Assembly (NCBI GenBank): GCA_032622095.1 | Contig: CP136066.1 | Location: forward strand, 198,764,816 to 198,828,815 | Direction of reading: 5' to 3' | Origin: Siphonodentalium dalli | Lineage: Eukaryota; Mollusca; Scaphopoda; Gadilida; Siphonodentaliidae | DNA length: 64,000 bases | Part shown: positions 34,020-46,667 of the stretch, piece after piece | How positions within the stretch are numbered: position 1 is the first letter of the stretch | How the letters are laid out: the number at the start of each line of letters is the position of its first letter | Notes under the pieces: model-generated | The model's database searches: none | What the model was told of the DNA's origin: nothing | What the model saw: the letters and a program-made list of their open reading frames with translations, nothing else | Program-made: the position numbers and the translations under genes

Positions 34020-35410
34020 AGCGGATGTCGCTTCATTGTGATATCGCTCTTCATGTCGTCCGGGCGCTATATATCGTCGTGGATGTCGCTTCATTGTGAT
34101 ATCGCTCTTCATGTCGTCTGGGCGTTATATATCGTCGCTTCAGTGTGATATCGCTCTTCATGTCGTCCGGGCGATATACATCGTCGTGGATGTCGCTTCA
34201 GTGTGATATCGCTCTTCATGTCGTCCGGACGCTATACATCGTCGTGGATGTCGCTTCATTGTGATATCGCTCTTCATGTCGTCTGGGCGTTATATATCGT
34301 CGCTTCATTGTGATATCGCTCTTCATGTCGTCCGGGCGCTTACATATCGTCGCTTCATTGTGATATCGCTCTTCATGTCGTCCGGGCGCTATACATCGTC
34401 GTGGATGTCGCTTCAGTGTGATATCGCTCTTCATGTCGTCCGGGCGCTATACATCGTCGTGGATGTCGCTTCATTGTGATATCGCTGTTCATGTCGCCCG
34501 GGCACTATATATCGTCGCTTCAGTGTGATATCGCTCTTCATGTCGTCCGGGCGCTATATATCGTCGTGGATGTCGCTTCATTGTGATATCGCTCTTCATG
34601 TCGTCCGGGCGCTATACATCGTCGTGGATGTCGCTTCATTGTGATATCGCTCTTCATGTCGTCTGGGCGTTATATATCGTCGCTTCATTGTGATATCGCT
34701 CTTCATGTCGTCCGGGCGATATACATCGTCGTGGATGTCGCTTCAGTGTGATATCGCTCTTCATGTCGTCCGGGCGCTATATATCGTCGTGGATGTCGCT
34801 TCATTGTGTTAAAGCTCTTCGTGTCGTCCGGGCGCTATACATCGTCGCGGATGTCGCTTCATTGTGATATCGCTGTTCATGTCGCCCGGGCGCTATATAT
34901 CGTCGTGGATGTCGCTTCATTGTGATATCGCTCTTCATGTCGTCCGGGCGCTATATATCGTCGTGGATGTCGCTTCATTGTGTTAAAGCTCTTCGTGTCG
35001 TCCGGGCGCTATACATCGTCGCGGATGTCGCTTCATTGTGATATCGCTGTTCATGTCGCCCGGGCGCTATATATATCGTCGCGGATGTCGCTTCATTGTG
35101 ATATCGCTGTTCATGTCGCCCGGGCGCTTACATATCTTCGCGGATGTCGCTTCAGTGTGATATCGCTCTTCATGTCGTCCGGGCGCTATACATCGTCGTG
35201 GATGTCGATTCATTGTGATATCGCTCTTCATGTCGTCCGGGCGCTATATATCGTCGTGGATGTCGCTTCATTGTGATATCGCTCTTCATGTCGCCCGGGC
35301 GCTATATATCGTCGTGGATGTCGCTTCATTGTGATATCGCTCTTCATGTCGTTCGGGCGCTTACATATCTTCGCGGATGTCGCTTCGGTGTGATATCGCT
35401 GTTCTTGTCG
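34020..35410. repeat. 58/48-bp satellite next to the first zinc-finger exon
   Basis: Units of TGATATCGCTCTTCATGTCG, TCCGGGCGCTATACATCGTC and (GTGGATGTC)GCTTCATTG; the short form lacks ~10 bp. About 25 units. All frames stay open over long stretches, giving spurious ORFs. It lies just 3' of the minus-strand exon at 35,581. Confidence 0.9.
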
Positions 35411-35580
35411 CATAACCTGAGCGCGCTAATGCATGTTTTCTGTTCGCGAATGCTGCTTGGGCTCGCGTCTGTTTCGTTTCGGTACTATTCCGCAATTTAG
35501 CTGTCCAGTATGAATTCGGTGTACTCTGCATGTCGCATATCGCCGCGATTTCTCATCCGCTCAATTCCGTTTCATTTCGG

Positions 35581-35793
35581 TTATTTACCCGCTTTTTTAG
35601 TTATCAAATTACAGTAAATGTCCTCTGGTGCACGACAATTTGTTCGTAGATGCCTTGTGAGTTCAGAGTTCACACTGAATGCCCTGCCGCATGTCCCACA
35701 TTCATGCGTCCGAGGTCTGTGATTCCGATAGAAGTGGCGATTCAGGTTAATTCTCTTGAAGTATATCTTTCCACATTCGAGACACTGGTAGAT
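35581..35793 (-). CDS. Two-finger C2H2/C2HC terminal exon, copy a
   Basis: A TTCTGTTACAG acceptor (minus strand) opens phase 0 on Ile-Tyr-Gln-Cys; 70 residues, then TAA. Finger 1 is C-x2-C-x12-H-x4-H (residues 4-25); finger 2 is C-x2-C-x12-H-x4-C (residues 32-53), so its last zinc ligand is Cys. C2H2 fingers usually bind DNA. Short 3' exons holding two fingers resemble the alternative ends of arthropod lola-type BTB genes. No BTB domain is in the window, so the parent gene is unknown. Confidence 0.8.
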   Translation of the reverse strand: MYQCLECGKIYFKRINLNRHFYRNHRPRTHECGTCGRAFSVNSELTRHLRTNCRAPEDIYCNLITKKAGK

Positions 35794-35989
35794 CTGTAAC
35801 AGAAATATTGATTTAGATAAATGGAATCTGATGTGAATATACCTTGCATGCCAACTGCGTGGTACATGTGTAATGCATGTTACGATCGTTCCTTGTTTAC
35901 GTATTATATATATTTTTTTTTTATTAAATAACATTTTATATTTTAATTTGATTAATTTGATTATTTATTCCTATGGGATCAAAATGGTT

Positions 35990-36170
35990 GGAAACTAAAA
36001 ATTGTAATCAGATGTAATCGAAAAGCAATCAGTTACATTTTACTAAAGTAATTGTAATCGTAATCAATTACATTTGAAAAAAATATAATCAATAATCGTA
36101 ATCATGTAAATCAAAAGTAATTGTAATCGTAATCGATTACGTTGGCATGTAATCGCCCCAACCCTAGCTA
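35990..36170. repeat. AATCG-rich repeat with a hAT-like end
   Basis: Repeated TAATTGTAATCGTAATCGAT-type words end in GTAATCGCCCCAACCCTAG, which in reverse reads like the CAGGGTTGGGGCG end of some hAT-type non-autonomous elements. The other end was not found. Confidence 0.4.
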
Positions 36171-36179
36171 GAATTGAAC

Positions 36180-37810
36180 ACATATCCCACATGGAACTTT
36201 CAACAACAGACCTTCATTTATCAATTAAAGTCACTTGGTGGCTTGCGCTCCAAAATTTTAAGTTTTCCCGATAAAGAAATAGCTCGATAAACACTTGAAA
36301 CGCATTTCTACTAGCAGTATAATAATGTCACAGAAAGGCACATTGGAGTCATGAAAAATACAACTTTGAACCCGATGTTTGGGTTCCAAACGAAAACAGC
36401 CATTTGCACGACATGGGACAGAAAAGAGCGTTCCGTGTTGGTCTATTCTTGTAGAAATAAAGAGCCTTTGTATCACTTATGTGCGAAAAATTGTAAACAG
36501 CTGGAAAATGGCTCTGACCACAGTATGTATTTCTCAGAGCACATGAGGCCGGTATATATACTTATCAACATTTCTTGTATTTGAAACCAATCTTATACAT
36601 TCTTAGAAATTACTTAGACAAAATTTGGAAGCTCGAATGAGCCATGCCCTATTAAATTAACAGAATATCATGACAGTAGATGTCATTGAGTCAATTATGC
36701 GGGCGTGCACGATTATATATGATCCTATACCCAACATGACTTTCAATATGTTCTATACTTGTATCTTCCACTCGAAGTGCCACTTAATCTTCTGTTATAA
36801 TAGATAGCTATACTCTTATTTCTTAATACAGTTGTTGGTTTATGTAGGTAACATCCGCTGTAACCATTGTCGGGTTTAAAATGTTTGTTACACACAACTA
36901 AATGATCCCAATGTGCAGAAATCGTTCGATTAAATATCATGTAAAGAACAGTCACAGCCGTGATTACCTTGAAATAGAACCGTAACACTCATAAGTTGTG
37001 ATTAGGAGGCTAATGCTCCAAATTACCGACACACATCGGGATATTTCCTCAGCTATTTTACAGAAGAATAACACAGGTACAATTTATACTCAGTTCGTCT
37101 TCAGAATGCGTTTCACAGTCGGTATGCCACCGAAAACAAAGAAATTACGTTTACATGGCTTGATTTTCAGTGATTACATGTTGATAATTACACGTTAACT
37201 CGAGTTAATTGTGATCTAAAGTTCAGGTTTCGGTAAAACGGCACTTATATATGCAGCCTCTGTTCGTTCAAGGAAGTTTAATGTATTTAAGATATATATA
37301 ATTATGCGTAATTTTGTCCCGAAAATGATAATTTTTAATCGTAAGGAACCGTAACAAATCAGTCAACAACCATCACAATACCGGCGATAGAACGACTTCC
37401 GATGTAATAGTTCCTACACAGTGCTAACATGTAAAAAAAACCAAGTAGAATATATACACAGTATTAGACATCTAACGGTATCACAGTTGATTGTGTTTAT
37501 AATATCAATAATGGTCCAAACCTTGTTCGTAATAAAAATTGTTCAAGTAATTTCATGAAATCAATGACGCCTAAAATACATGAAATCCCTGATTTTTTCA
37601 GTGATTTCATGAAATTCCTAGTCAGATCAGTGATTTCACGAATTTACTGAAACGTCGGGGATTTCACGTAATTGCCGATTTCACTGATTTCCACTAACAA
37701 ATAACGCGTAGTTCCTGTTATAATGCAAGATACTGATCGGTCCTGCTGATTAAAATATAATCACACATGGTTAAGTGGTCATGTTCATTTATATGATGTT
37801 GGTTGGTCCT
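36180..37810. other. No gene recognised
   Basis: Only short frames on both strands. 37,540-37,700 has repeated TTTCATGAAATC / GTGATTTCA words, a small palindromic repeat. Confidence 0.5.
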
Positions 37811-37816
37811 CCTTAA

Positions 37817-38271
37817 AAGTACTCAATCCGATTAAACACCCCTAAACTACTAATTATTTGGTTTCAGGGGTAACACAAATATTTAATCCGAGTCAAGGAA
37901 CCTACCCATCAAAGCTCAAAGTGATCAGATATCGATTTTTGAAGTTTGTTATTTCAAATGTTTGTGGCTCAGAAACACGCCGTCAAAAGGGTGGTCTCGG
38001 TCAAAATTGCGGAAGAAGATGGATAACTATAAAAAACAAGTGGTAATACGGCCAAGTTTCGTGAACACTCAAGTGATAATACGGCCATATTTCGTTGAAC
38101 AAAATGTTGATAAATAACACATTTTGGGAAATTTGATATATACAATAGCTGACAATGGTTAGTATTATTTTGTTGCAATTAATCGATTCTGATAACTAAA
38201 GCGTATTTTGAAGAAATGTTGTTGTATCTTGATGATATGGGGACCCTCTGATCGGAGTAAGTACCTTGAAT
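37817..38271. mobile_element. Family C element
   Basis: TTAA then AAGTACTCAATCCGATT at the left; GGACCCTCTGATCGGAGTAAG at the right, TTGA instead of TTAA. Internal AACAAAATGTTGATAAATAA. Confidence 0.7.
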
Positions 38272-38399
38272 TGCTATGATGCTGGCAGAAAACATGATGT
38301 TGAAAAGTTATTTTACTTAGTTCAATGCCTTCCCTGCGCTGTCTATACTTGTCTCGTTCTCTGGGCTCACCGATATACGGCACACCAATCGTATAGCTC

Positions 38400-38720
38400 A
38401 CCTTGAATACGAATGTTTGCAGACGACTGCCTGCTATAGGAAAATCACTACCATGGACTATCACGTCGCATTACAACAAGACCTTAACAACTTCGAAATA
38501 TGGGCAACACAATTGGACATGCGATTCATTACATGCAGATAAATGTTATATCATGTCCATCAAACCAAAGTCATCATATACCTACTCATTCAATGCCCAC
38601 CCCCTGCAGCAGCTATAGTAATAACGATACTGAGTGATATGAAATGGACTGCACATATCAACAAGACGACCAACAGCGCAACAATGGGGTTCCTCCTGTT
38701 ACATTACGGGGTAAGACAAC
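38400..38720 (+). pseudogene. LINE reverse transcriptase fragment, frameshifted
   Basis: The catalytic box Phe-Ala-Asp-Asp is at 38,416-38,427. A frame change follows into YRKITTMDYHVALQQDL and LNNFEIWATQLDMRF, then a stop, then KCYIMSIKPKSSYTYS and SDMKWTAHINKTTNSATMGF. This is the usual order in CR1/L2/jockey-type LINE reverse transcriptases. At least two frameshifts or stops make it dead. Confidence 0.85.
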
Positions 38721-38955
38721 AACCTGGACAGATGTGATGGTCCAGTGGTAAGGACGAGTGGATAGATCTTCAATAGATAACTTTTATATTGATGTGGAAA
38801 CACATGTACCAAGCATCAATGGTGACAGCAACAACAGTATATAAACATATGTATGGATGTATAGGTGAATACAGATAAGAAATGTGTGAACATGGAACTC
38901 GCATGGGGAAAACCCTGTGAAACTCCGAAGAGCGATTACAGCCATACATATATAC

Positions 38956-39161
38956 GAACATGACATTTGGAACTTACCGTTCTCGAAAATGGTCCATACC
39001 CCATTTTCACCCCCTCGGGGTGGCACCCCCCGGGGGTGATGGGTCGGGGTGTTTCTAGGTGGTATTTGGGGCCGGCCACACACCCATGCTGTCAAATCGG
39101 TCGAAAGCGACATTTAAAAAAATAAGGAATAGGGAATAAGTTCCAAATGTCATGTTCGTCA
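38956..39161. repeat. Hairpin with ~22-bp terminal inverted repeats
   Basis: CGAACATGACATTTGGAACT at the left and AGTTCCAAATGTCATGTTCG at the right, enclosing a GC-rich CCCCTCGGGGTGG/CCCCCCGGGGGTG segment. Possibly a small foldback element. Confidence 0.6.
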
Positions 39162-39599
39162 TACATATTCTAATATCTCGTTCTCAGGACTCCCCTCTTT
39201 CCCAATTCCCCAATCGTTTTATATCACCATTCGATTGCTTCGCTGAAACTCGTTAACATACCAGACTGCGATGGACAAAGATGAGGTCAGAGGAAGGTTC
39301 ACATGCCAGCCTCAGATGGACAACACATGGGTCAGAAGAAGGCTAATTAATGTTATGTAATAAGACATTCCAACTGACCAAATATCTGTGAGGTTAACAG
39401 TACGCGGAAAATAGATAGATACTCAGTCCAAGAAATATCGAAGGCAAATTCCGTGCGATCATGGATGTCACTGGTAGGTTGGTGTATATTATGTATTACT
39501 CCATAGAAACCATAGAAACGAGTTATGCAAAACTTGTGTTCGTTCTGATTCTGATTCAAGGGGGTGCAGTTGGAAATTTAATAATAAAGAACTTTCCAG

Positions 39600-39722
39600 A
39601 GAAGATTAGGCCTAAGCAGAATGAGGTCCACAGAGGGTTGATTTAGTGTTGTTAGCCCGTTATGTGGAAGAGCGTCAGTAAATTCACCCTCTGTGGACCT
39701 CCTTTTGCAAATGACAGGCACA
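39600..39722. repeat. Foldback family F copy
   Basis: GCAGAATGAGGTCCACAGAG pairs with TCACCCTCTGTGGACCTCC; ends GCAAATGACAGGCAC. Confidence 0.7.
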
Positions 39723-39794
39723 CTAAACTCAGGCATGCACACAGGTCACGCTGATATCTACAATCTGCCATTAGTTGCGTAATGTAGCATTTAG

Positions 39795-40375
39795 AGAAGG
39801 GTACATTTAGCATAGATAAGAGTACATGTATAGTATGTAGAAGAGTATATCTATATAATATATAGAAGAGTACATCTATATAATATGTAGCATACCGAGA
39901 AGCGCATGGATAAGCGTACATGTATAGCATATAGAAGAGTATATGTATAGCAGAAAGAAGATTACACGTATAACATACAGACGCGTACATGTATAGCATA
40001 TAGTAGCGTACATATATATCATACAGAAGCGTACATGTATAACATATATAAGCGTACATGTATAATAGCATAAAGAAGCGTACATGTATTGCAGCATATG
40101 TATTGTAGCATATATAAGAGTTCATGTGTGGTACATAGAAGAGTAAATGTACATCATATAGAAGAGTACATGTATAGCATATAGAAGCGTACACGTAGCA
40201 TATAGAAGCGTACACGTAGCATATAGAAGCGTACACGTAGCATATAGAAGCGTACATGTAGCATATAGAAGCGTACACGTAGCATATAGAATCGTACACG
40301 TATAGCATATAAGCGTACCAGCTCAGAGACGCATACATGCAGCAAAAAGAAGCGTGCATGCAACAAGCGTATGTT
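39795..40375. repeat. 21-24-bp minisatellite
   Basis: Unit like AGCATATAGAAGCGTACACGT; about 25 units, most regular at 40,180-40,300. A 235-codon minus-strand frame through it (39,652-40,359) is Tyr/Cys-rich repeat read-through, not a gene. Confidence 0.88.
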
Positions 40376-40927
40376 TAGTATTATAGAGATGTAAAGTATG
40401 GAAGATGTTTGAACTCACGATATTTAATATGGTGCAGTGGGTTTGTCTTGTTGTTCATTCTGCCTGGAGCATGCAAGGTCATGTTCCCCGCGATTTGATT
40501 AGCTGTTAATCAAAGGGTGGAGCGTACCTGTTGATGTACTATGTTTACAAGCAGTTGATGAGGAAATCTCTGTATTAATAAGGTCGCCGGAACAATACAA
40601 ATTAATATTTTATTTATATATTGCTTTTTTCAGATTGCCGTCAACGGGCCGTTACTCTATATTACAATAGACCGATCGATTTCATTCTATTTTTATTCTC
40701 GATAAATGGTTTGTTCTGAGTGAGCGATGAAAATAGCGCAAGTTTTGTTTACGTGCTTAACCCGGATGTATGGTAGCTATTGCAAAAAACATTGTGAACT
40801 GGTTATAGCCCCCTACCTGATATGACATGCCAAGGACAGTAATGTTCCAGAACAGGGCTCAGCTTCCACTTGACGATCAACATGCCGAGATCACTTAGCG
40901 AGGATTTGTTTTTCCAAGCAATGTTAA

Positions 40928-41396
40928 AGGTACTCAACCCGTAAAGAGGGTCCCCATCTCAACAGATTCCAACAACAACAATCCGATCAGAGGGTCCTAT
41001 ATTACTATTTCTTTGGCTTTGGGGGTAAAAAATATTTTATTCGAGTCGAGGAACCCATCAAACAAAGCTCAGAGTTATTAGATATTGATTTTTCAAATTT
41101 GTTATGTTCTCGAGATGAGTACTAATAACTGCCGTAATCTGCTCTGGATGTGTACTCCAAATCTATTCAAACAGACAAGGATGAATAACTCTAAAATCAA
41201 GTGGTAATTTTAACGCAATTTTGACTGAGTTCTGGGCCAGATAGTATTCCCGATAATGAAAAATAATAGATTTCTAAAATCGATATCTAACAAATCTGAG
41301 CTTTGATGGGTGACTTCCTCGACTCGAATCAAATATTTTTGACCCCCGAAACCATTGAAATAGTAATTGAGAGGAGTTTTATCGGGTTGAGTACCT
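40928..41396. mobile_element. Family C element, 469 bp
   Basis: TTAA on both sides (40,924-40,927 and 41,397-41,400); ends AGGTACTCAACCCGT and GGGTTGAGTACCT. Nearly identical in sequence and equal in length to 61,274-61,742. Confidence 0.88.
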
Positions 41397-41405
41397 TTAA
41401 GCGGT

Positions 41406-41760
41406 ATGTGTCAAACATCGAGAGGTCATATATTCGTGTTCTTTTATACTGGACCCAAATACATCCGCACCTCATTCTACCATCGCACTATCCTTGCATG
41501 GAATTCTCTCGACCCTTCTTTTGCTACCCTCACAGACCTGGACAAATTCAAATCTACTCTCTATAGCGACCACTTTAAACACCCATAACCAACCTGTACC
41601 AAATCTGAGTTTTATCATGTTTTTAAATATAATCCAAAAATTCACCAAAAATATTGCACAAAAATTGTATAGTTACACCTCATGCGCCTCCTTTAAAACT
41701 TCAGCATAATGAAGGTTAGGAGAAACCTATAGATAGATAGATATGTGTGTTTGTTTGTTT
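41406..41760 (+). pseudogene. LINE 3' end (ORF2 C-terminus and tail)
   Basis: TSFYHRTILAWNSLDPSF followed by LTDLDKFKSTLYSDHF is the usual C-terminal motif after the reverse transcriptase in CR1/L2-like LINEs. It ends at a stop at 41,586-41,588. ~140 bp of UTR follow, then TAGATAGATAGATA and GTTT repeats. It may belong to the same family as the fragment at 38,400. Confidence 0.75.
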
Positions 41761-41799
41761 GTTTTTATTTTAAGGCTATAGTCAGTTTAGCCGCCACCT

Positions 41800-44700
41800 A
41801 GATCATGCCATGAATCATATTCCACCAGTACAAAACCAGAGAACGTTTTCATGTTCTATACCATAGACCTTGCCATGAATCTCTACTCCGCGCTTACGCC
41901 CGTATTGATCATATTCAACAAGTAAAAAACAGGGTACGTTTTCGTGTTCTACCACCGACCATGCCATGCGTGATCCCAACTCCGCTCTAACGCACGTATA
42001 GATGTCATATTCAACCAGTACAAAACCAGGGGACGTTTTCATGTTCTACCATAGACCATGCCATGGATATCTACTCCGCGCTTACGCCCGTAGAGATCAT
42101 ATTCAACCAGTAAAAAATCAGGGGACGTTTTCATGTTCTACCATAGACCATGCCATGGATCCCAACTCCGCTCTAACGCCCGTAGATATCATATTCAACC
42201 AGTAAAAAACTCGGGGACGTTTTCATGTTCTACCATAGACCATGCCATGAATATCTACTACGCTCTAACGCCCGTATAGATCATATTCAACCAGTAAAAA
42301 CCAGGGGACGATTTCATGTTCTACCATAGACCATGCCATGGATATCTACTCCGCGCTTACGCCCGTAGAGATCATATTCAACCAGTAAAAAATCAGGGGA
42401 CGTTTTCATGTTCTACCATAGATCATGCCATGGATCCCAACTCCGCTCTAACGCCCGTAGATATCATATTCAACCAGTAAAAAACTCGGGACGTTTTCAT
42501 GTTCTACCATAGACCATGCCATGGATATCTACTACGCTCTAACGCCCGTATAGATCATATTCAACCAGTAAAAACCAGGGGACGTTTTCATGTTCTACCA
42601 TAGACCATGTCATGGATATCTACTACGCTCTAACGCCCGTATAGATCATATTCAACCAGTAAAAACCAGGGGACGTTTTCATGTTCTACCATAGACCTTG
42701 CCATGGATATCTACTCCGCGCTTACGCCCGTATATATATAGAGATAATATTCAACCAGTAACAAATCAGGGGACGTTTTCATGTTCTACCATAGACCATG
42801 CCATGGATCCCAACTCCGCTCTAACGCCCGTATAGACCATATTCAACCAGTAAAAACCAGGAGACGTTTTCATGTTCCACCATAGATCATGCCATGGATC
42901 CCAACTCCGCTCTAACGCCCGTAGATATCATATTCAACTAGTAAAACACCAGGGGACGTTTTCATGTTCTATACCATAGATCATGCCATGGATATCAACT
43001 CCGCTCTAATGCCCGTATAGATCATATTCAACCAGTAAAAACCAGGAGACGTTTTCATGTTCTATACCATAGATCATGCAATGGATATCAACTCCGCTCT
43101 AATGCCCGTATAGATCATATTCAACCAGTAAAAACCAGGAGACGTTTTCATGTTCTATACCATAGATCATGCCATGGATATCAACTCCGCTCTAATGCCC
43201 GTATAGATCATATTCAACCAGTAAAAACCAGGAGACGTTTTCATGTTCTATACCATAGATCATGCCATGGATATCAACTCCGCTCTAATGCCCGTATAGA
43301 TCATATTCCACCATTATAAACCAAGGGACGTTTTCATGTTCTACCATAGACCATGCCATGGATATCTACTCCGCGCTTACGCCCGTATATATATAGAGAT
43401 CATATTCAACCAGTACAAAACCAGGGGACGTTTTCACGTTCTACCATAGACCGTGCCATGGATATCTACTCCGCGCTTACGCCCGTAGATATCATATTCA
43501 ACCAGTGAAAAACAGGGTGCGTTTTCATGTTCTATACCATAGATCATGCCATGGATCCCAACTCCGCTCTAACGCCCGTAGATATCATATTCAACCAGTA
43601 AAAAACAGGGTGCGTTTTCATGTTCGACCATAGACCATGCCATGGATCTCTATTCCGCTTTAACGCCCGTAAATATCATATTAAACCAGGAAAAACCAGG
43701 GGACGTGTTCATGTTCTACCATAGACCATACCATGGATATCTACTCCGCTCTAACGCCCGTAGATATCATATTCAACCAGGAAAAACCAGGGGACGTGTT
43801 CATGTTCTACCATAGACCATGCCATGGATCCCAACTCCGCTCTAACGCCCGTAGATATCATATTCAACCAGGAAAAACCAGGGGACGTGTTTATGTTCTA
43901 CCATAGACCATGCCATGGATATCTACTCCGGCCGTATAGATCATATTCAACCAGTAAAAAACAGGGTGCGTTTTCATGTTCTACCATAGATCATGCCATG
44001 GATCCCAACTCCGCTCTAACGCCCGTAGATATCATATTCAACCAGTAAAAAACAGGGTGCGTTTTCATGTTCTATACCATAGACCATGCCATGGATCCCA
44101 ACTCCGCTTTAACGGACCATGCCATGGATATCTACTCCGCCCGTAGAGATCATATTCAACCAGTAAAAACCCAGGGGACGTGTTCATGTTCTACCATAGA
44201 CCATGCCATGGATATCTACTCCGCGCTTACGCCCGTAGAGATCATATTCAACCAGTACAAAACCAGGGGACGTTTTAATGTTCTACCATAGACCATGCCA
44301 TGAATCTCTACTCCGCCCGTAGAGATCATATTCAACCATGCAGTAAAAACCAGGGGACGTGTTCATGTTCTACCATAGACCATGCCATGGATATCTACTC
44401 CGCGCTTACGCCCGTAGATATCATATTCCACCAGTAAAAACCAGGGGACGTGTTCATGTTCTACCATAGACCATGCCATGGATATCTACTCCGGCCGTAG
44501 AGATCATATTCAACCAGTAAAAACCAGGGGACGTGTTCATGTTCTACCATAGACCATGCCATGGGTCCCAACTCCGCTTTAACGCCCGTATAGATATCAT
44601 ATTCAACCAGGAAAAACCAGGGGACGTGTTCATGTTCTACCATAGACCATGCCATGGATATCTACTCCGGCCGTAGAGATCATATTCAACCAGTAAAAAC

Positions 44701-45335
44701 CAGGGGACGTGTTCATGTTCTACCATAGACCATGCCATGGATATCTACTCCGCGCTTACGCCCGTAGATATCATATTCCACCAGTAAAAACCAGGGGACG
44801 TTTTCATGTTCTACCATAGACCATGACATGGATATCTACTCCGCTCTAACGCCCGTAGAGATCATATTCAACCAGTACAAAACCAGGGGACGTTTTCATG
44901 TTCTACCATATACCATGCCATGGATATCTACTCCGCTCTAACGCTCGTATAGATCATATTCAACCAGTAAAAAACCAGGGGACGGTTTCATGTTCTACCA
45001 TATAGACCATGCCATGGATCTCTATTCCGGCTTATTCTCGTATATTTATGTCATATTCCACCAGTAAAAAGCAAGGGACGTTTTCGTGTTCTACCATAGA
45101 CCATGCCATGAATCTTTACTCCGGCTTATTCTCGTGTATGTCATATTATACCAGTAAAAAGCAAGGGACGTTTGCGTGTTCTACCATAGACCATGCCATG
45201 AATCGTTACCCCGGCTTACGTACGTAGCGATCATATCCCACTGGTACAACACCTGGGAACTTGTTGATTGTCCCTGGCATTAATATCTACTCCGGATTAT
45301 ACGCCCGTATAGACCACATTCCATGGAATAACGAT
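41800..45335. repeat. ~91-bp satellite array, about 39 units
   Basis: Unit landmarks: GGGGACGTTTTCATGTTCTA, CCATAGACCATGCCATGGAT, ACTCCGCTCTAACGCCCGTA, GATCATATTCAACCAGTAAA. Some parts show three-unit higher-order periodicity (42,050-42,300 and 42,320-42,570). Others are runs of near-identical units (42,955-43,290). The unit recurs singly in the arms of the foldback at 50,401-50,940. Confidence 0.92.
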
Positions 45336-45355
45336 TATTTGGATCCTGGCCCAAG

Positions 45356-45659
45356 ATCACTGTTCGAATATGCTGCAATTGAGGGCAATGTGGACATTAT
45401 TTTCCTGCTGGTTGAAGCTGGTTGTTCTCTGACCAATATGAACGAGAAGCGGTTGCACGATTTGTTATTACGCTTTCCTACCGAAGATAAAGAAACAATT
45501 GTAGTATTGACTAACTTGATACGGAATCCAAGGAGCTTGCTCTCGACTGTGCGGATGTTCTTAAGACGATATCTCGGAAAGGACACCCCTATATCGTTGA
45601 ATCAGGTGGAGATACCACAATCATTACGTCAATATGTACTCATGGTCGATTCTAAATAA
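45356..45659 (+). CDS. Ankyrin-repeat plus SOCS-box terminal exon (ASB-like)
   Basis: The frame reads SLFEYAAIEGNVDIIFLLVE then AGCSL, one ankyrin repeat. About 25 residues later comes NPRSLLSTVRMFLRRYLG through IPQSLRQYVLMV, the SOCS-box pattern (PxSLxxLCRxxIRxxLG ... LPxxLxxYL). It ends SK-TAA. ASB proteins use the SOCS box to bind elongin B/C and cullin-5 as ubiquitin-ligase receptors. Upstream ankyrin repeats are not in the window on this strand, so this is a last exon or a fragment. I place the acceptor at CCCAAG (45,351-45,355), uncertain. The satellite array ends ~20-50 bp upstream. Confidence 0.7.
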
Positions 45660-45974
45660 TAATTTAAGCCTGACTGTAATCTAGTAATTTAATGGTATCT
45701 ATATTGATTCCATGTCCCAACATTGTACAGCACCACCATTTTGCATCACACAGGGATGGTGAAAATCACCCATTAGTAATACGGTGAAAACGACCACTTA
45801 TAGAGCTCATAATTGAGAACGCTCTTCATGATATACCTCTTTTGGGCGGCATGCAGAAGCATGGACACACTTTATAAGAGGCGATTATTGTCTTTTTTTG
45901 TTTTGCTCAAAAAATTATTTAAAACGTTAAAACGTCCACATTTAAAAATTGATATCTGGCCATCAAAACAGTTT

Positions 45975-46385
45975 ATTAAAGATGCATAATCCGAATTAGC
46001 GCGCGTAAATTACTATTTCCTTGGATTGGTGGTAAACAATATTTGATTTAGTCGATGAACCCACCATCAGCAGTTCAGGGTGATCAGTTATCGATTTTTT
46101 AATTCTGTTATTTTCACCGCCAATAATTTTTAATGGCCCAGTAAAAGTCGTCGAGAAAACGATATCGGACCAAATTGCGGATGAAGATGGATAACTGTAA
46201 AATCAAGTGGATGTTTTGTGTCAGATATTTGACAAACCAGCAAAATTTCGTTGAACAACATGTTGATAAATCACAATTGTTGGGCAACTTTATACTTAGG
46301 TTGACAGTGGTTAGCATTATTTTTGGGCAATTAATCGATTCTGATAAATGAAGCGGCATTTAAAAAAATGTTGTTGTTGTTGGAA
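45975..46385. repeat. Family C repeat
   Basis: ATCGATTCTGATAAATGAAG, AACAACATGTTGATAAAT and TGATTTAGTCGATGAACCCA; followed at 46,386-46,560 by a family B fragment (AATTTGAGTCGACGATGT). Confidence 0.65.
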
Positions 46386-46667
46386 TATATCAATATTATA
46401 TAGAAAAATAAGTAATTTGAGTCGACGATGTATTCTGTAAACGATCAGGTTAATAGGTTATCTTAAAATCAAAGTTAATAAATTGATATAACTCAATTTA
46501 TGACTGGAACCATAAATTTCCGCGTTCAAGACAAATTAATTAACAGATAGTGTATTGTGCAGAAATTATACACATGCAGTGTTCTAAGAATGTATACTGT
46601 GATCTGTTCGCGGATGTCACCCACTCATCTGAGCTCTGTATATGATTCCGCATTTTAGTTGCCCAGT

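Noticed and set aside
34216-35413. Several 60-98-codon ORFs in both strands
   Set aside because: By-products of the 58/48-bp satellite; frames shift between unit types.
38734-38765. tRNA-like segment (TGGTCCAGTGGTAAGGACGAG)
   Set aside because: Resembles a tRNA A box, but I found no B box or cloverleaf downstream.
39652-40359. 235-codon minus-strand ORF
   Set aside because: It is read-through of a 21-24-bp minisatellite and so a Tyr/Cys-rich repeat; unit changes do not conserve a protein.
41815-45227. ORFs of 60-75 codons within the 91-bp array
   Set aside because: Repeat peptides (such as CSTIDHAMD) from the satellite, changing frame between units.
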